Assembly: GCA_016195265.1 (NCBI GenBank)
Contig: JACPZW010000024.1
Location: forward strand, 1 to 64,000
Direction: 5' to 3'
From: Acidobacteriota bacterium
GTDB lineage: Bacteria > Acidobacteriota > Vicinamibacteria > Vicinamibacterales > CAVVIG01
Length of the DNA stretch: 64,000 bases
In this document: piece after piece, positions 49,251 through 56,346 of the stretch
Layout: every line of letters starts with the position of its first letter
How positions within the stretch are numbered: position 1 is the first letter of the stretch
Notes under the pieces: model-generated
The model's database searches: none
Told to the model about the DNA's origin: nothing
Seen by the model: the letters and a program-made list of their open reading frames with translations, nothing else
Program-made: the position numbers and the translations under genes

Positions 49251-50168
49251 TTGTCAGCCACCCGCCTCCGCTCGTCGACAAGGAACGCGAGCTACGGCGA
49301 GGCTCGCCATAGCGCCGAAGGCGCGACGGCGGCTAGCCACCAGCCACCAGCCACACGTCGCGCCCGCGAAGGCTGGCACGGCTGGGACGCGTACGCGCCG
49401 TTCTACGACTGGGAAAACGCGCAGACGCTCGGCCGTCGGGACGTGCCGTTCTGGCGGCGCGTGGCGATGCAGGCCGGCGGTCCCGTGCTCGAGCTCGGCT
49501 GCGGCACCGGACGCGTCTCGCGTCCGCTCGCCGAGGCCGGCGTCGATCTCGTCGGCATCGATCGATCCGCGCCGATGCTGGCGCGGGCGCTTGCCCGCCG
49601 AAACACCGCAGGCGCGAAGGCGGGTCGCGCCCCGACGAGTCCGCGCTTCGGCGGGACACGCCCGCGGCTGGTGCGTGGCGACATTCGCGCGCTGCCATTC
49701 CACCCGCGCGCGTTTGCGATGGTGCTCGCCCCGTACGGCATCCTGCAGTCCCTGATCCGGCCGCGCGATCTCACGGCGACGCTTGCGTCCATCGCGCGCG
49801 TCCTGAGGCGGGGCGGCACGCTCGGCATCGATCTGGTCCCCGACGTGCCGCAGTGGCGCGAGTACACGAATCGCGAGCAGCTGAGCGGTCCCGGAAACGG
49901 CGCGCATCTGACGCTGATCGAATCGGTCCGCCAGGATCCCGCCCGCCGCCTGACGACGTTCACCCAGCGCTACGTCGAGCGGCGCGGACGCCGGACGCGC
50001 GAGCACTGCTTCGACCTGACGTTCCGGACGCTCACGGTGCCGCAGATGACGCACCAGCTCGAGCGCGCCGGGTTCGCCGTCCAGACGGTGCTGGGCGACT
50101 ATCAGGGCCGCCCGTGGGACGACCGCGCGGACGTGTGGATCATTTTGGCTCGGCGACTGCGGGGCTGA
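49251..50168 (+). CDS. class I SAM-dependent methyltransferase
   Basis: About 305 residues. The SAM-binding motif is VLELGCGTGRVSRPLAEAG, with VGIDRSAPMLARA as motif II. A Gly/Arg/Pro-rich stretch of about 25 residues (residues ~117-140) lies between motif II and LVRGDIRALPFHPRAF and derives from a palindromic repeat. The target is unknown. The start is uncertain: the TTG at 49251 is the first plausible codon, but the first ~35 codons are a dispersed repeat (49256-49355), so the repeat may have replaced the original start. Confidence 0.75.
   Translation: MSATRLRSSTRNASYGEARHSAEGATAASHQPPATRRAREGWHGWDAYAPFYDWENAQTLGRRDVPFWRRVAMQAGGPVLELGCGTGRVSRPLAEAGVDLVGIDRSAPMLARALARRNTAGAKAGRAPTSPRFGGTRPRLVRGDIRALPFHPRAFAMVLAPYGILQSLIRPRDLTATLASIARVLRRGGTLGIDLVPDVPQWREYTNREQLSGPGNGAHLTLIESVRQDPARRLTTFTQRYVERRGRRTREHCFDLTFRTLTVPQMTHQLERAGFAVQTVLGDYQGRPWDDRADVWIILARRLRG
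49256..49355. repeat. composite repeat: GCGCCGAAGGCGCGACGGCGG element plus family D
   Basis: GCCACCCGCCTCCGCTCGTC, a hairpin-forming GGCGAGGCTCGCC, GCGCCGAAGGCGC and then GCCACCAGCCACCAGCCAC. An inverted copy with the same order of parts lies at 52250-52376 between ruvA and ruvB. Confidence 0.85.
49604..49678. repeat. palindromic insertion inside the methyltransferase gene
   Basis: CGCCCGCCGAAACACCGCAG near the left end pairs imperfectly with CGCGCTTCGGCGGGACACGC near the right end. The segment stays in frame and has no counterpart in the conserved methyltransferase fold. Confidence 0.65.
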
Positions 50169-50215
50169 AGCCCTGCGCTACACCGCCGCCGTAGCGCAGG
50201 CCTTCAAGCCTGCCG
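50158..50215. repeat. two inverted copies of family C
   Basis: GGGGCT-GA-AGCCC then TGCGCTAC, and facing it GTAGCGCAGGCCTTCAAGCC with TGCC. Together they could fold into a long hairpin at the methyltransferase gene end. Confidence 0.85.
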
Positions 50216-50220
50216 TGTGG

Positions 50221-50226
50221 TAAAAT
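50221..50226 (+). promoter_or_regulatory. -10 element of the yebC-ruv operon
   Basis: TAAAAT preceded by TGTGG gives an extended-like -10. A leader of about 35 nt with CTGGAG precedes the yebC ATG, a conventional arrangement unlike the leaderless ones elsewhere. Confidence 0.5.
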
Positions 50227-50266
50227 CTGCGGTCCAGTTTTCCCCGATCTTTCTGGAGTTTTCACC

Positions 50267-51016
50267 ATGTCCGGCCATTCAAAATGGGCGTCGATCAAGC
50301 ACAAGAAGGGCGCCCTTGACGCCAAGCGCGGCAAGGTGTTCACGCGTCTCATCAAGGAATTGACCGTCGCGGCGCGCGCCGCCGGCGGCGATCCCGACAT
50401 GAATCCGCGCCTGCGGACGATTATCGCGGACGCCAAGGCGAACAACATGCCGCGCGAGAACATCGAGCGCGCCATCCGTCGCGGCACGGGCCAGGAGCCC
50501 GGCGTCTCGTACGAAGAAGCGCAGTACGAAGCGTACGGCCCCGGCGGCGCGGCGCTGATCGTCGAAGTCCTCACCGACAACAAGAACCGCACGGCCGGCG
50601 AAATCCGCCACCTGCTCGAAAAACACGGCGGCAACCTCGCCGCGCCGAACGCCGTCGCCTGGATGTTCCACAAGAAGGGCTACATCGTCGTCGAGAAATC
50701 GAAGGCTGAAGAAGAGAAGCTGATGTCCGCCGTGCTCGACGCCGGCGCCGACGACCTGCAGGACGACGGCGACAACTGGGAAGTGTTCACGGCGCCGGAC
50801 ACGTTCGCCGCGGTCAACGAGGCCGTCAAGGCGCTCGGCATCGAGCCGGTGAGCGCCAAGGTCTCGATGATCCCGCAGAACCTCGTCAAGCTCGAAGGCA
50901 AGCCGGCCCAGCAGATGATGAAGCTCATGGAGGCGCTCGACGATCACGACGATGTGCAGAACATCGCGTCGAACTTCGACATCTCGGAAAAGGAGATCGA
51001 GGCCTCGCTCGCGTGA
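50267..51016 (+). CDS. yebC: YebC/PmpR family DNA-binding / translation-associated protein
   Basis: A 249-residue protein of the YebC/TACO1 family: SGHSKWASIKHKKGALDAKR, NNMPRENIERAIRRGTG and YGPGGAALIVEVLTDNKNRT are signatures. It has been described as a transcriptional regulator and as a factor easing ribosome stalling. Located in front of ruvC as in many bacteria, with a 4-nt GTGA overlap. Confidence 0.97.
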   Translation: MSGHSKWASIKHKKGALDAKRGKVFTRLIKELTVAARAAGGDPDMNPRLRTIIADAKANNMPRENIERAIRRGTGQEPGVSYEEAQYEAYGPGGAALIVEVLTDNKNRTAGEIRHLLEKHGGNLAAPNAVAWMFHKKGYIVVEKSKAEEEKLMSAVLDAGADDLQDDGDNWEVFTAPDTFAAVNEAVKALGIEPVSAKVSMIPQNLVKLEGKPAQQMMKLMEALDDHDDVQNIASNFDISEKEIEASLA

Positions 51017-51648
51017 GAGTCTTCGGCATCGACCCCGGCTCCGAGCGCACCGGCTACGGCTGCGTCGAGACCGACGGGTCGCGCCACCGGGTCATCGTCT
51101 GCGGCGCCATCACCGCTCCCCCGAAGGCGACATTTCCAGAGAAGCTCCTGCAGATTCACGCGCGTCTCACGGCACTGCTCGATCAGTGCCGTCCTGACTC
51201 GGTGGCCATCGAAAACCTCTTCCACTCGGTCAACGTCCGCAGTGCGCTGAAGCTCGGGCACGCGCGCGGCGTGGCGATGCTCGCCGCCGTCGAAGCCGGC
51301 GTGCCGGTCCTCGAGTACACCCCCGCGGAAATCAAACGCGCCATCGTCGGGTACGGCCGCGCCGAGAAGGCGCAGGTGCAGCACATGGTGAAGCTGCTGC
51401 TCGGCCTGGCCGCCGTGCCGACGCCGCACGACGCCGCCGACGCGCTGGCCGTCGCGATCTGCCACGTGCACTCGGCGCCGCCCGCCCGCGCCCGCCTCGC
51501 CGCGGCGCCGCGCGGCACGGCGACGAGCTGGCGGACGTTTCGCCACGCCTCCGCGCCTTCCGCCTCCGCGCCTTCCGCGCTACGGCGGGACGAGTCGGCG
51601 CTACGGCGGGCCGAGGTGGCGCTTCGGCGAGGCAAGCCGACGACGTGA
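51013..51648 (+). CDS. ruvC: crossover junction endodeoxyribonuclease RuvC
   Basis: A 211-residue Holliday junction resolvase. Catalytic acids are D7 (FGIDPGSERTGYG), the glutamate in VAIENLF and the aspartates in TPHDAADALAVAICH. Typical RuvC ends near residue 165-175; here about 45 extra residues (HASAPSASAPSALRRDESAL and so on) come from a GCTACGGCGG repeat and supply the end of the gene. It is in a coupled yebC-ruvC-ruvA series. Confidence 0.96.
   Translation: MRVFGIDPGSERTGYGCVETDGSRHRVIVCGAITAPPKATFPEKLLQIHARLTALLDQCRPDSVAIENLFHSVNVRSALKLGHARGVAMLAAVEAGVPVLEYTPAEIKRAIVGYGRAEKAQVQHMVKLLLGLAAVPTPHDAADALAVAICHVHSAPPARARLAAAPRGTATSWRTFRHASAPSASAPSALRRDESALRRAEVALRRGKPTT
51530..51642. repeat. 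GCGCCTTCCGC/GCTACGGCGG repeat within the ruvC 3' end
   Basis: Units CGCGCCTTCCGC(CTC) and then GCGCTACGGCGGGACGAGTC and GGCGCTACGGCGGGCCGAGG and GGCGCTTCGGCGAGGC. They are related to the elements at 27445, 49290 and 52270. Confidence 0.75.
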
Positions 51649-52247
51649 TCGCTCACCTGCGGGGCCGCCTCTTCGAAAAACATCCGAACCGTATCGTCGT
51701 CGACGTCGCCGGCGTGGGGTACGACGTGTTCGTGCCGCTTTCGACGTTCTACGGCCTCGGCGAGCCGGGCACCGAGGTCGCGCTCCGCATCCACACGCAC
51801 GTGCGCGAGGACGCGCTGCTGCTGTACGGTTTCGCGACGCGCCTCGAGCAGGATCTCTTCGAGCGGCTCATCGGCGTCAGCGGCATCGGACCGAAGCTGG
51901 CACTCGCCGTGCTCTCGGGGATTGAACCAGTCGAGCTGATTCGCGCCATCGAGCGCGGCGATGTCGCGCGCCTGACGGCGATTCCGGGCGTCGGCAAGAA
52001 AACGTCCGAGCGCATCGTGCTCGAATTGAAGGATCGGCTGCCGCGCGCGGCGCCGGCCGCCGCCGCTCCCGGCGAAGACACGCCGTCCGCGCCGTCGCAA
52101 CTGCGCGTCGACGTCCTCTCGGCGCTCGTGAACCTGGGGTATCATCGGCCTCTCGCCGAAAAAGCCGTCGACGCCGCGATCACGGCCGGGCCTGACGGCG
52201 TGTTCGAGCGCGTGCTGAAGCAGGCGCTGCGAGAGCTCGCGAAATGA
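51645..52247 (+). CDS. ruvA: Holliday junction branch migration protein RuvA
   Basis: A 200-residue protein starting MIAHLRGRLFEKHPNRIVVD with an OB-like domain I, two helix-hairpin-helix motifs (GVSGIGPKLALAVLSG and IPGVGKKTSERIVLELKD) and a C-terminal domain III that contacts RuvB. The GTG start overlaps the ruvC stop. It recognises the four-way junction and loads RuvB. Confidence 0.97.
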   Translation: MIAHLRGRLFEKHPNRIVVDVAGVGYDVFVPLSTFYGLGEPGTEVALRIHTHVREDALLLYGFATRLEQDLFERLIGVSGIGPKLALAVLSGIEPVELIRAIERGDVARLTAIPGVGKKTSERIVLELKDRLPRAAPAAAAPGEDTPSAPSQLRVDVLSALVNLGYHRPLAEKAVDAAITAGPDGVFERVLKQALRELAK

Positions 52248-52249
52248 CG

Positions 52250-52376
52250 ATTCGATTGGTGGCTGGCCGCCGTCGCGCCTTCGGCGCTAGGGCGAGCCTC
52301 GCCGCGGCTCGCGTCACCTACTTCCGCGAGCGGAGGCGGGTGGCTGGTGGCTGGAGACCCGTGGCTGGTGGCTCGT
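52250..52376. repeat. inverted composite repeat between ruvA and ruvB
   Basis: GGTGGCTGGCCGCCGTCGCG, CCTTCGGCGC, GGCGAGCCTCGCC and GCGGGTGGCTGGTGGCTGG: the reverse-complement order of 49256-49355. Its last GTGGCTGGTGGCTCGTGACT supplies the GTG start codon of ruvB. Confidence 0.85.
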
Positions 52377-53403
52377 GACTGACGATCGTCTGATCTCCGG
52401 CGCGCGCGCGGACGACGATGCGCAGTACGAAGCCGGCCTGCGCCCGCGGCGGCTCGACGAGTACATCGGTCAGGATCGCATCCGCGAAAATCTTGAAGTC
52501 GCCATCGCGGCCGCCAAGCAGCGCGAGGAACCGCTCGATCACGTGCTGCTGCACGGCCCGCCGGGACTTGGCAAGACGACGCTCGCCTACGTGATCGCGA
52601 ACGAAATGGGCGTCGCGATCCGCGCGACCTCCGGCCCCGCGATCGAGAAGCCGGGCGACCTCGTCGGCATCGTGACGAATCTCGCCGCGGGCGAGGTGCT
52701 GTTCATCGACGAGATCCACCGGATGTCGCCGGCGATCGAGGAGATCCTCGATCCGGCGCTCGAAGACTACGAAGTGGACATCGTCATCGGGCAGGGGCCG
52801 AGCGCGCGCACGGTCAAAATGCGTCTCGAGCGCTTCACCCTGATCGGCGCGACGACGCGCACCGGGCTGCTCACGTCGCCGCTGCGATCGCGGTTCGGCA
52901 TCACGCACCGGCTCGAATTCTATACGCCGGCCGACCTCGAGGAAATCGTGCGGCGGTCGGCGAAGATTCTGGCCGTGCCGGTCGACGACGCCGCGGCCGC
53001 GGAAATCGCGCGGCGGGCGCGCGGGACGCCGCGCATCGCGAACCGGCTGCTGCGCCGCGTGCGCGACTACGCGCAGGTGCGGGCGGGCGGCACGATCACG
53101 CTCGACGTCGCCCACGCCGGCCTGAAGCTGCTCGAAGTCGACGAGCACGGCTTCGACGAAATCGACCGCAAGCTGCTCCGCACGATCATCGACAAGTTCG
53201 GCGGCGGCCCCGTCGGCCTCAACACGATCGCGGCGGCGATCAGCGAAGAGAAGGACGCCATCGAAGACATTTACGAGCCATTTCTGATCCAGATAGGATT
53301 TCTGGATCGCACGCCGCGCGGCCGCATCGCCACGCCGCGCGCGTACGGCTACTTCGGGCTCGACGCGCCCGAAGAACGAAGAAGGGATGCCCGACTGTGG
53401 TGA
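52375..53403 (+). CDS. ruvB: Holliday junction branch migration ATPase RuvB
   Basis: A 342-residue AAA+ ATPase. Walker [12 protein letters not shown], Walker [10 protein letters not shown], sensor 1 GATTRTG and the C-terminal winged helix ([15 protein letters not shown]). It drives branch migration with RuvA. The GTG start lies at the edge of a repeat; the next in-frame methionine is too far inside the conserved N-terminus. The stop overlaps the fabH start. Confidence 0.97.
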   Translation: MTDDRLISGARADDDAQYEAGLRPRRLDEYIGQDRIRENLEVAIAAAKQREEPLDHVLLHGPPGLGKTTLAYVIANEMGVAIRATSGPAIEKPGDLVGIVTNLAAGEVLFIDEIHRMSPAIEEILDPALEDYEVDIVIGQGPSARTVKMRLERFTLIGATTRTGLLTSPLRSRFGITHRLEFYTPADLEEIVRRSAKILAVPVDDAAAAEIARRARGTPRIANRLLRRVRDYAQVRAGGTITLDVAHAGLKLLEVDEHGFDEIDRKLLRTIIDKFGGGPVGLNTIAAAISEEKDAIEDIYEPFLIQIGFLDRTPRGRIATPRAYGYFGLDAPEERRRDARLW

Positions 53404-54443
53404 CCGATCCATCGACCGCTCCCGTGAACGCCGCGCGGGGCCCGCGCATGTCCGGCCGCGCGACGGCCATCGCTTCGCTCGCCACCTACGTGCCCCCGCG
53501 CGTGCTGACGAACGCCGACCTCGAAAAGATGGTCGATACGAGCGACGAGTGGATTCTGCAGCGCACCGGCATCCGCGAGCGGCACATCGTCGATCCGGGC
53601 GTGGCGACGTCGGACCTCGGCGTCGAAGTGGCGACGCGCGCCATCGCCGCCGCCGGGCTCACGCCCGACGACATCGGCGTGATCGTCGTCGGCACCGTCA
53701 CGCCCGACATGTTTTTCCCGAGCACGGCGTGCCTCATCCAGCACCGCATCAGTGCGCACCACGCGTGGGGCTTCGACCTGAGCGCGGCGTGTTCCGCCTT
53801 CACGTACGCCCTGACGACGGCGAGCCAGTTCGTCGCCAGCGGCGCGCACGAGCACGCGCTCGTCGTCGGCGCCGACGTCATGTCGAGCATCATCGATTAC
53901 AAGGACCGCGCAACGTGCGTGCTGTTCGGCGACGGCGCGGGCGCGGTCGTCGTCTCGGCGGCAAAGCCGGGCGGCGGCGCGATTCTCGACTTCGAGCACG
54001 AGGTGGACGGCGGCGGCGGGCCCGCGCTCTGCATGCCGGCCGGCGGCAGCCGCAAGCCCTCGTCTCACGACACCGTCGAGCAGCGTCTGCACTACGTCAA
54101 GCAGGACGGCGGGGCGGTGTTCAAGTTCGCCGTGCGCAAGACGGAAGACGTGGCGCGACGCGTGCTCGAGCGCAACGGCATGACGCCGGCGGACCTGGAT
54201 CTGTTCGTGTCGCATCAGGCGAACCGGCGCATCATCCTTTCGGCGACCGAGAAGCTCGGCGTCGATCCGTCCAAGGTCATCATTAACATCGATCGGTTCG
54301 GCAACACGACGGCCGCGACCATTCCGCTCGCGCTCAACGACGCCGTGCAGTCGGGCCGGCTGAAGAAGGGCAATCTGGTCCTGCTGGCGTCGGTGGGGGC
54401 CGGGTTTACCGCCGGGGCCGTGCTGCTGCGCTGGGGTTCTTGA
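53397..54443 (+). CDS. fabH: 3-oxoacyl-[acyl-carrier-protein] synthase III
   Basis: A 348-residue condensing enzyme that joins acetyl-CoA (or a branched acyl-CoA) to malonyl-ACP to start fatty acid synthesis. Cys132 in [13 protein letters not shown], His in [10 protein letters not shown] and Asn in [10 protein letters not shown] form the triad. It overlaps ruvB (two possible GTG starts at 53397 and 53400). No other fab gene is adjacent. Confidence 0.95.
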   Translation: MVTDPSTAPVNAARGPRMSGRATAIASLATYVPPRVLTNADLEKMVDTSDEWILQRTGIRERHIVDPGVATSDLGVEVATRAIAAAGLTPDDIGVIVVGTVTPDMFFPSTACLIQHRISAHHAWGFDLSAACSAFTYALTTASQFVASGAHEHALVVGADVMSSIIDYKDRATCVLFGDGAGAVVVSAAKPGGGAILDFEHEVDGGGGPALCMPAGGSRKPSSHDTVEQRLHYVKQDGGAVFKFAVRKTEDVARRVLERNGMTPADLDLFVSHQANRRIILSATEKLGVDPSKVIINIDRFGNTTAATIPLALNDAVQSGRLKKGNLVLLASVGAGFTAGAVLLRWGS

Positions 54444-55063
54444 GCCGCATCTTCCTGCTCTCTCCGGCGGACTGCCGCGGCCGCCGCGCCCAACAGATTC
54501 TGTCCGCGCGATCGACGCACCCGCTCGCCGCCGCGCTGCGCTCGCGCCAGGGCGCGCCGCTCGGCGAGCTGTTCACGTTCATCAGCGCCCTGTATTTTCG
54601 CGGCAAGCTCACCTACGCGCGGCGGTTCGCGCAGCCGCCGGATCCCGACGACCCGTGTGCGGGCGCCGGGGTCCACGTCATCACGCCCACGGCCGGTCTG
54701 CGGACGCCGGACACGTTGGTCACGCGGGCGGCGTTCCTCGCATTCGCGGACGGCGCCGTGGAGTCGGATAACCCGCGATACACGAAACCATTGGCCGCGA
54801 GCGCACGCGCGCTCCGCGCGGCCGTCGGCCCGGACTGCGACGCCGTGCTCCTCGGCAGCATCGCCTCGCCGAAGTATGTCGACGTGCTCACGGAGGTTTT
54901 CGCCGAGCGGTTGTGTTTTCCCGTCGCGTTCGTGGGGCGCGGCGACATGAGCCGCGGCGGTCTGCTGCTGCGCCAGGCCAGTGCGGGGGCGGAGCTCGAA
55001 TACGGGCCCATGATCGGCGCGGTGCGCCACGGCCCGCGTCCGCCACGGCTTCCGGCGCGGTGA
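54440..55063 (+). CDS. conserved hypothetical protein
   Basis: A 207-residue soluble protein, [20 protein letters not shown] at the start, [38 protein letters not shown] and [15 protein letters not shown] later. I recall similar proteins of unknown function near DNA-ligase-type genes in Acidobacteriota, but cannot name a family. The TTG start overlaps the fabH stop (TTGA), and ligD follows after a repeat. Confidence 0.7.
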   Translation: MSRIFLLSPADCRGRRAQQILSARSTHPLAAALRSRQGAPLGELFTFISALYFRGKLTYARRFAQPPDPDDPCAGAGVHVITPTAGLRTPDTLVTRAAFLAFADGAVESDNPRYTKPLAASARALRAAVGPDCDAVLLGSIASPKYVDVLTEVFAERLCFPVAFVGRGDMSRGGLLLRQASAGAELEYGPMIGAVRHGPRPPRLPAR

Positions 55064-55076
55064 GCATGCTCTTTCG

Positions 55077-55130
55077 CCTTCCACCTTCGCCTCTTCCCTT
55101 TTCCCTTTTCTCTTTTAACTTTTAACTTTC
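55077..55130. repeat. TTTTCTCTTTTAACTTTTAAC repeat (family E type)
   Basis: A pyrimidine-rich TCTTTTAACTTTTAACTTTC stretch preceded by TTCCCTTTTCCC units fills the gap up to 4 nt before the ligD ATG, so the gene has no normal ribosome binding site. Confidence 0.8.
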
Positions 55131-55133
55131 GGC

Positions 55134-56060
55134 ATGTCATCCCTCCTCATTCCCCGCGATCAGGATCACGCGATCCTCGACGTGGACGGGAAAGAAGTCC
55201 GGCTCACGAACCTCCGCAAAATCTTCTGGTCGCGCCTCGGCCTGACCAAGGGCGACCTGCTCCGGTACTACGCGACCGTCGCCGGCGTGCTCCTGCCGCA
55301 CCTGCGCGATCGCGCAATGGTGATGAAGCGCTATCCGCACGGCGCGAGCGGCGACTTTTTCTTCATGAAGCGCGCGCCGTCACCGCGGCCGTCGTGGATC
55401 GAGATCTGCTCGATCGATCACGGGTCGGCCGGCGTGATCGACTTTCCGATGATTCAGGATCGCGCCGCGCTGCTCTGGGTGATCAATCTCGGTTGCATCG
55501 ATCTCAATCAGTGGTACGCGCGCTCGGACGACATCGACCGGCCCGACTACGTGCACTTCGACCTCGATCCCGGTCCGGGCGCGGGTTTCGAGCGCGTGCG
55601 CGAGACGGCGCTCGTCGTACACGAGGCGCTCGACGCGCTGAAGATGCCGGCGCTCGTGAAGACGACCGGGTCGAAGGGCCTGCACATCTATGTACCGATC
55701 GTGCGCGGGCCCGGGCAGAAGCAGGTCTGGACGTTCGCGAAGGCACTTGCCCACGAGCTGGCGGCGAGGCATCGGGCGCTCACGACGGTCGAGTACCGCG
55801 TCGCCAAGCGGCCGCGAGGCCGCGTGCTCGTTGACTACAACCAGAACGCGTGGGGACGCACACTGGCGTCGATCTATTCCGTGCGGCCGCGGCCGGAGGC
55901 GACCGTCTCGATGCCCGTCACCTGGGCCGAAGTGGCGCGCGGCGTCGCAATTGAGGACTTCACCATGGCGAGTGCGCCGCGCCGCATCGCGCGTTGTGGC
56001 GACCTCTGGGCGCCACTCCTTGCCGCGTGCGGACGGTTCGATCTCGCCAAGTTCGTTTGA
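55134..56060 (+). CDS. ligD: LigD-type primase-polymerase domain protein
   Basis: A 308-residue stand-alone polymerase domain (archaeo-eukaryotic primase type). LTNLRKIFWSRLGLTKGDLL, HFDLDPGPG (metal-binding D-x-D), KTTGSKGLHIYVP and RGRVLVDYNQNAWGRTLAS are signatures. In NHEJ it fills gaps with ribo- or deoxynucleotides and works with Ku and an ATP-dependent ligase; neither is encoded nearby, so it may act with distant partners. Confidence 0.9.
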   Translation: MSSLLIPRDQDHAILDVDGKEVRLTNLRKIFWSRLGLTKGDLLRYYATVAGVLLPHLRDRAMVMKRYPHGASGDFFFMKRAPSPRPSWIEICSIDHGSAGVIDFPMIQDRAALLWVINLGCIDLNQWYARSDDIDRPDYVHFDLDPGPGAGFERVRETALVVHEALDALKMPALVKTTGSKGLHIYVPIVRGPGQKQVWTFAKALAHELAARHRALTTVEYRVAKRPRGRVLVDYNQNAWGRTLASIYSVRPRPEATVSMPVTWAEVARGVAIEDFTMASAPRRIARCGDLWAPLLAACGRFDLAKFV

Positions 56061-56346
56061 AAACAGCCGTCGGCCATAAGACCAAAGCAGGTACTCTATG
56101 TTCGATAGAGTGACATATGACTATTTATGGAACATAACGCCTTCTTTGGCCAATTTCTTTAGTTTGTTTCGCAAGTCTTCGCAATATCAGTAGGTTCGTG
56201 TGTAACTGTATAGCACAGACATACAATGTCATATATGGTCAACTAGAGTCGTGATACATACACATAAGTCATTGTTAATTAATGACTTGTGGAATTTGTT
56301 CAATCGTAACCTGCATCTTGGCCACCTGATTGCTTTTCGGAGCCGC
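56061..56346. other. AT-rich regulatory gap with hairpins upstream of the S8 protease
   Basis: This 286-nt stretch is far more AT-rich than its surroundings. It holds a hairpin ACTCTAT-GTTCG-ATAGAGT at 56093-56111 and an inverted repeat AAGTCATT-GTTAATT-AATGACTT at 56266-56288. Several TATA-like hexamers (TGTATAGCAC, CATACAATG, CATATATGG) could be -10 boxes. No T-run follows the stems. It may be an operator-rich promoter region or a foreign segment. Confidence 0.55.

Noticed and set aside
55134..56060. Complete NHEJ system
   Set aside because: Only the polymerase domain is present; neither Ku nor a ligase domain is encoded in the window.
56251..56346. Upstream start adding 32 residues to the S8 protease
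   Set aside because: It would bury the signal peptide and run through the AT-rich hairpin region.
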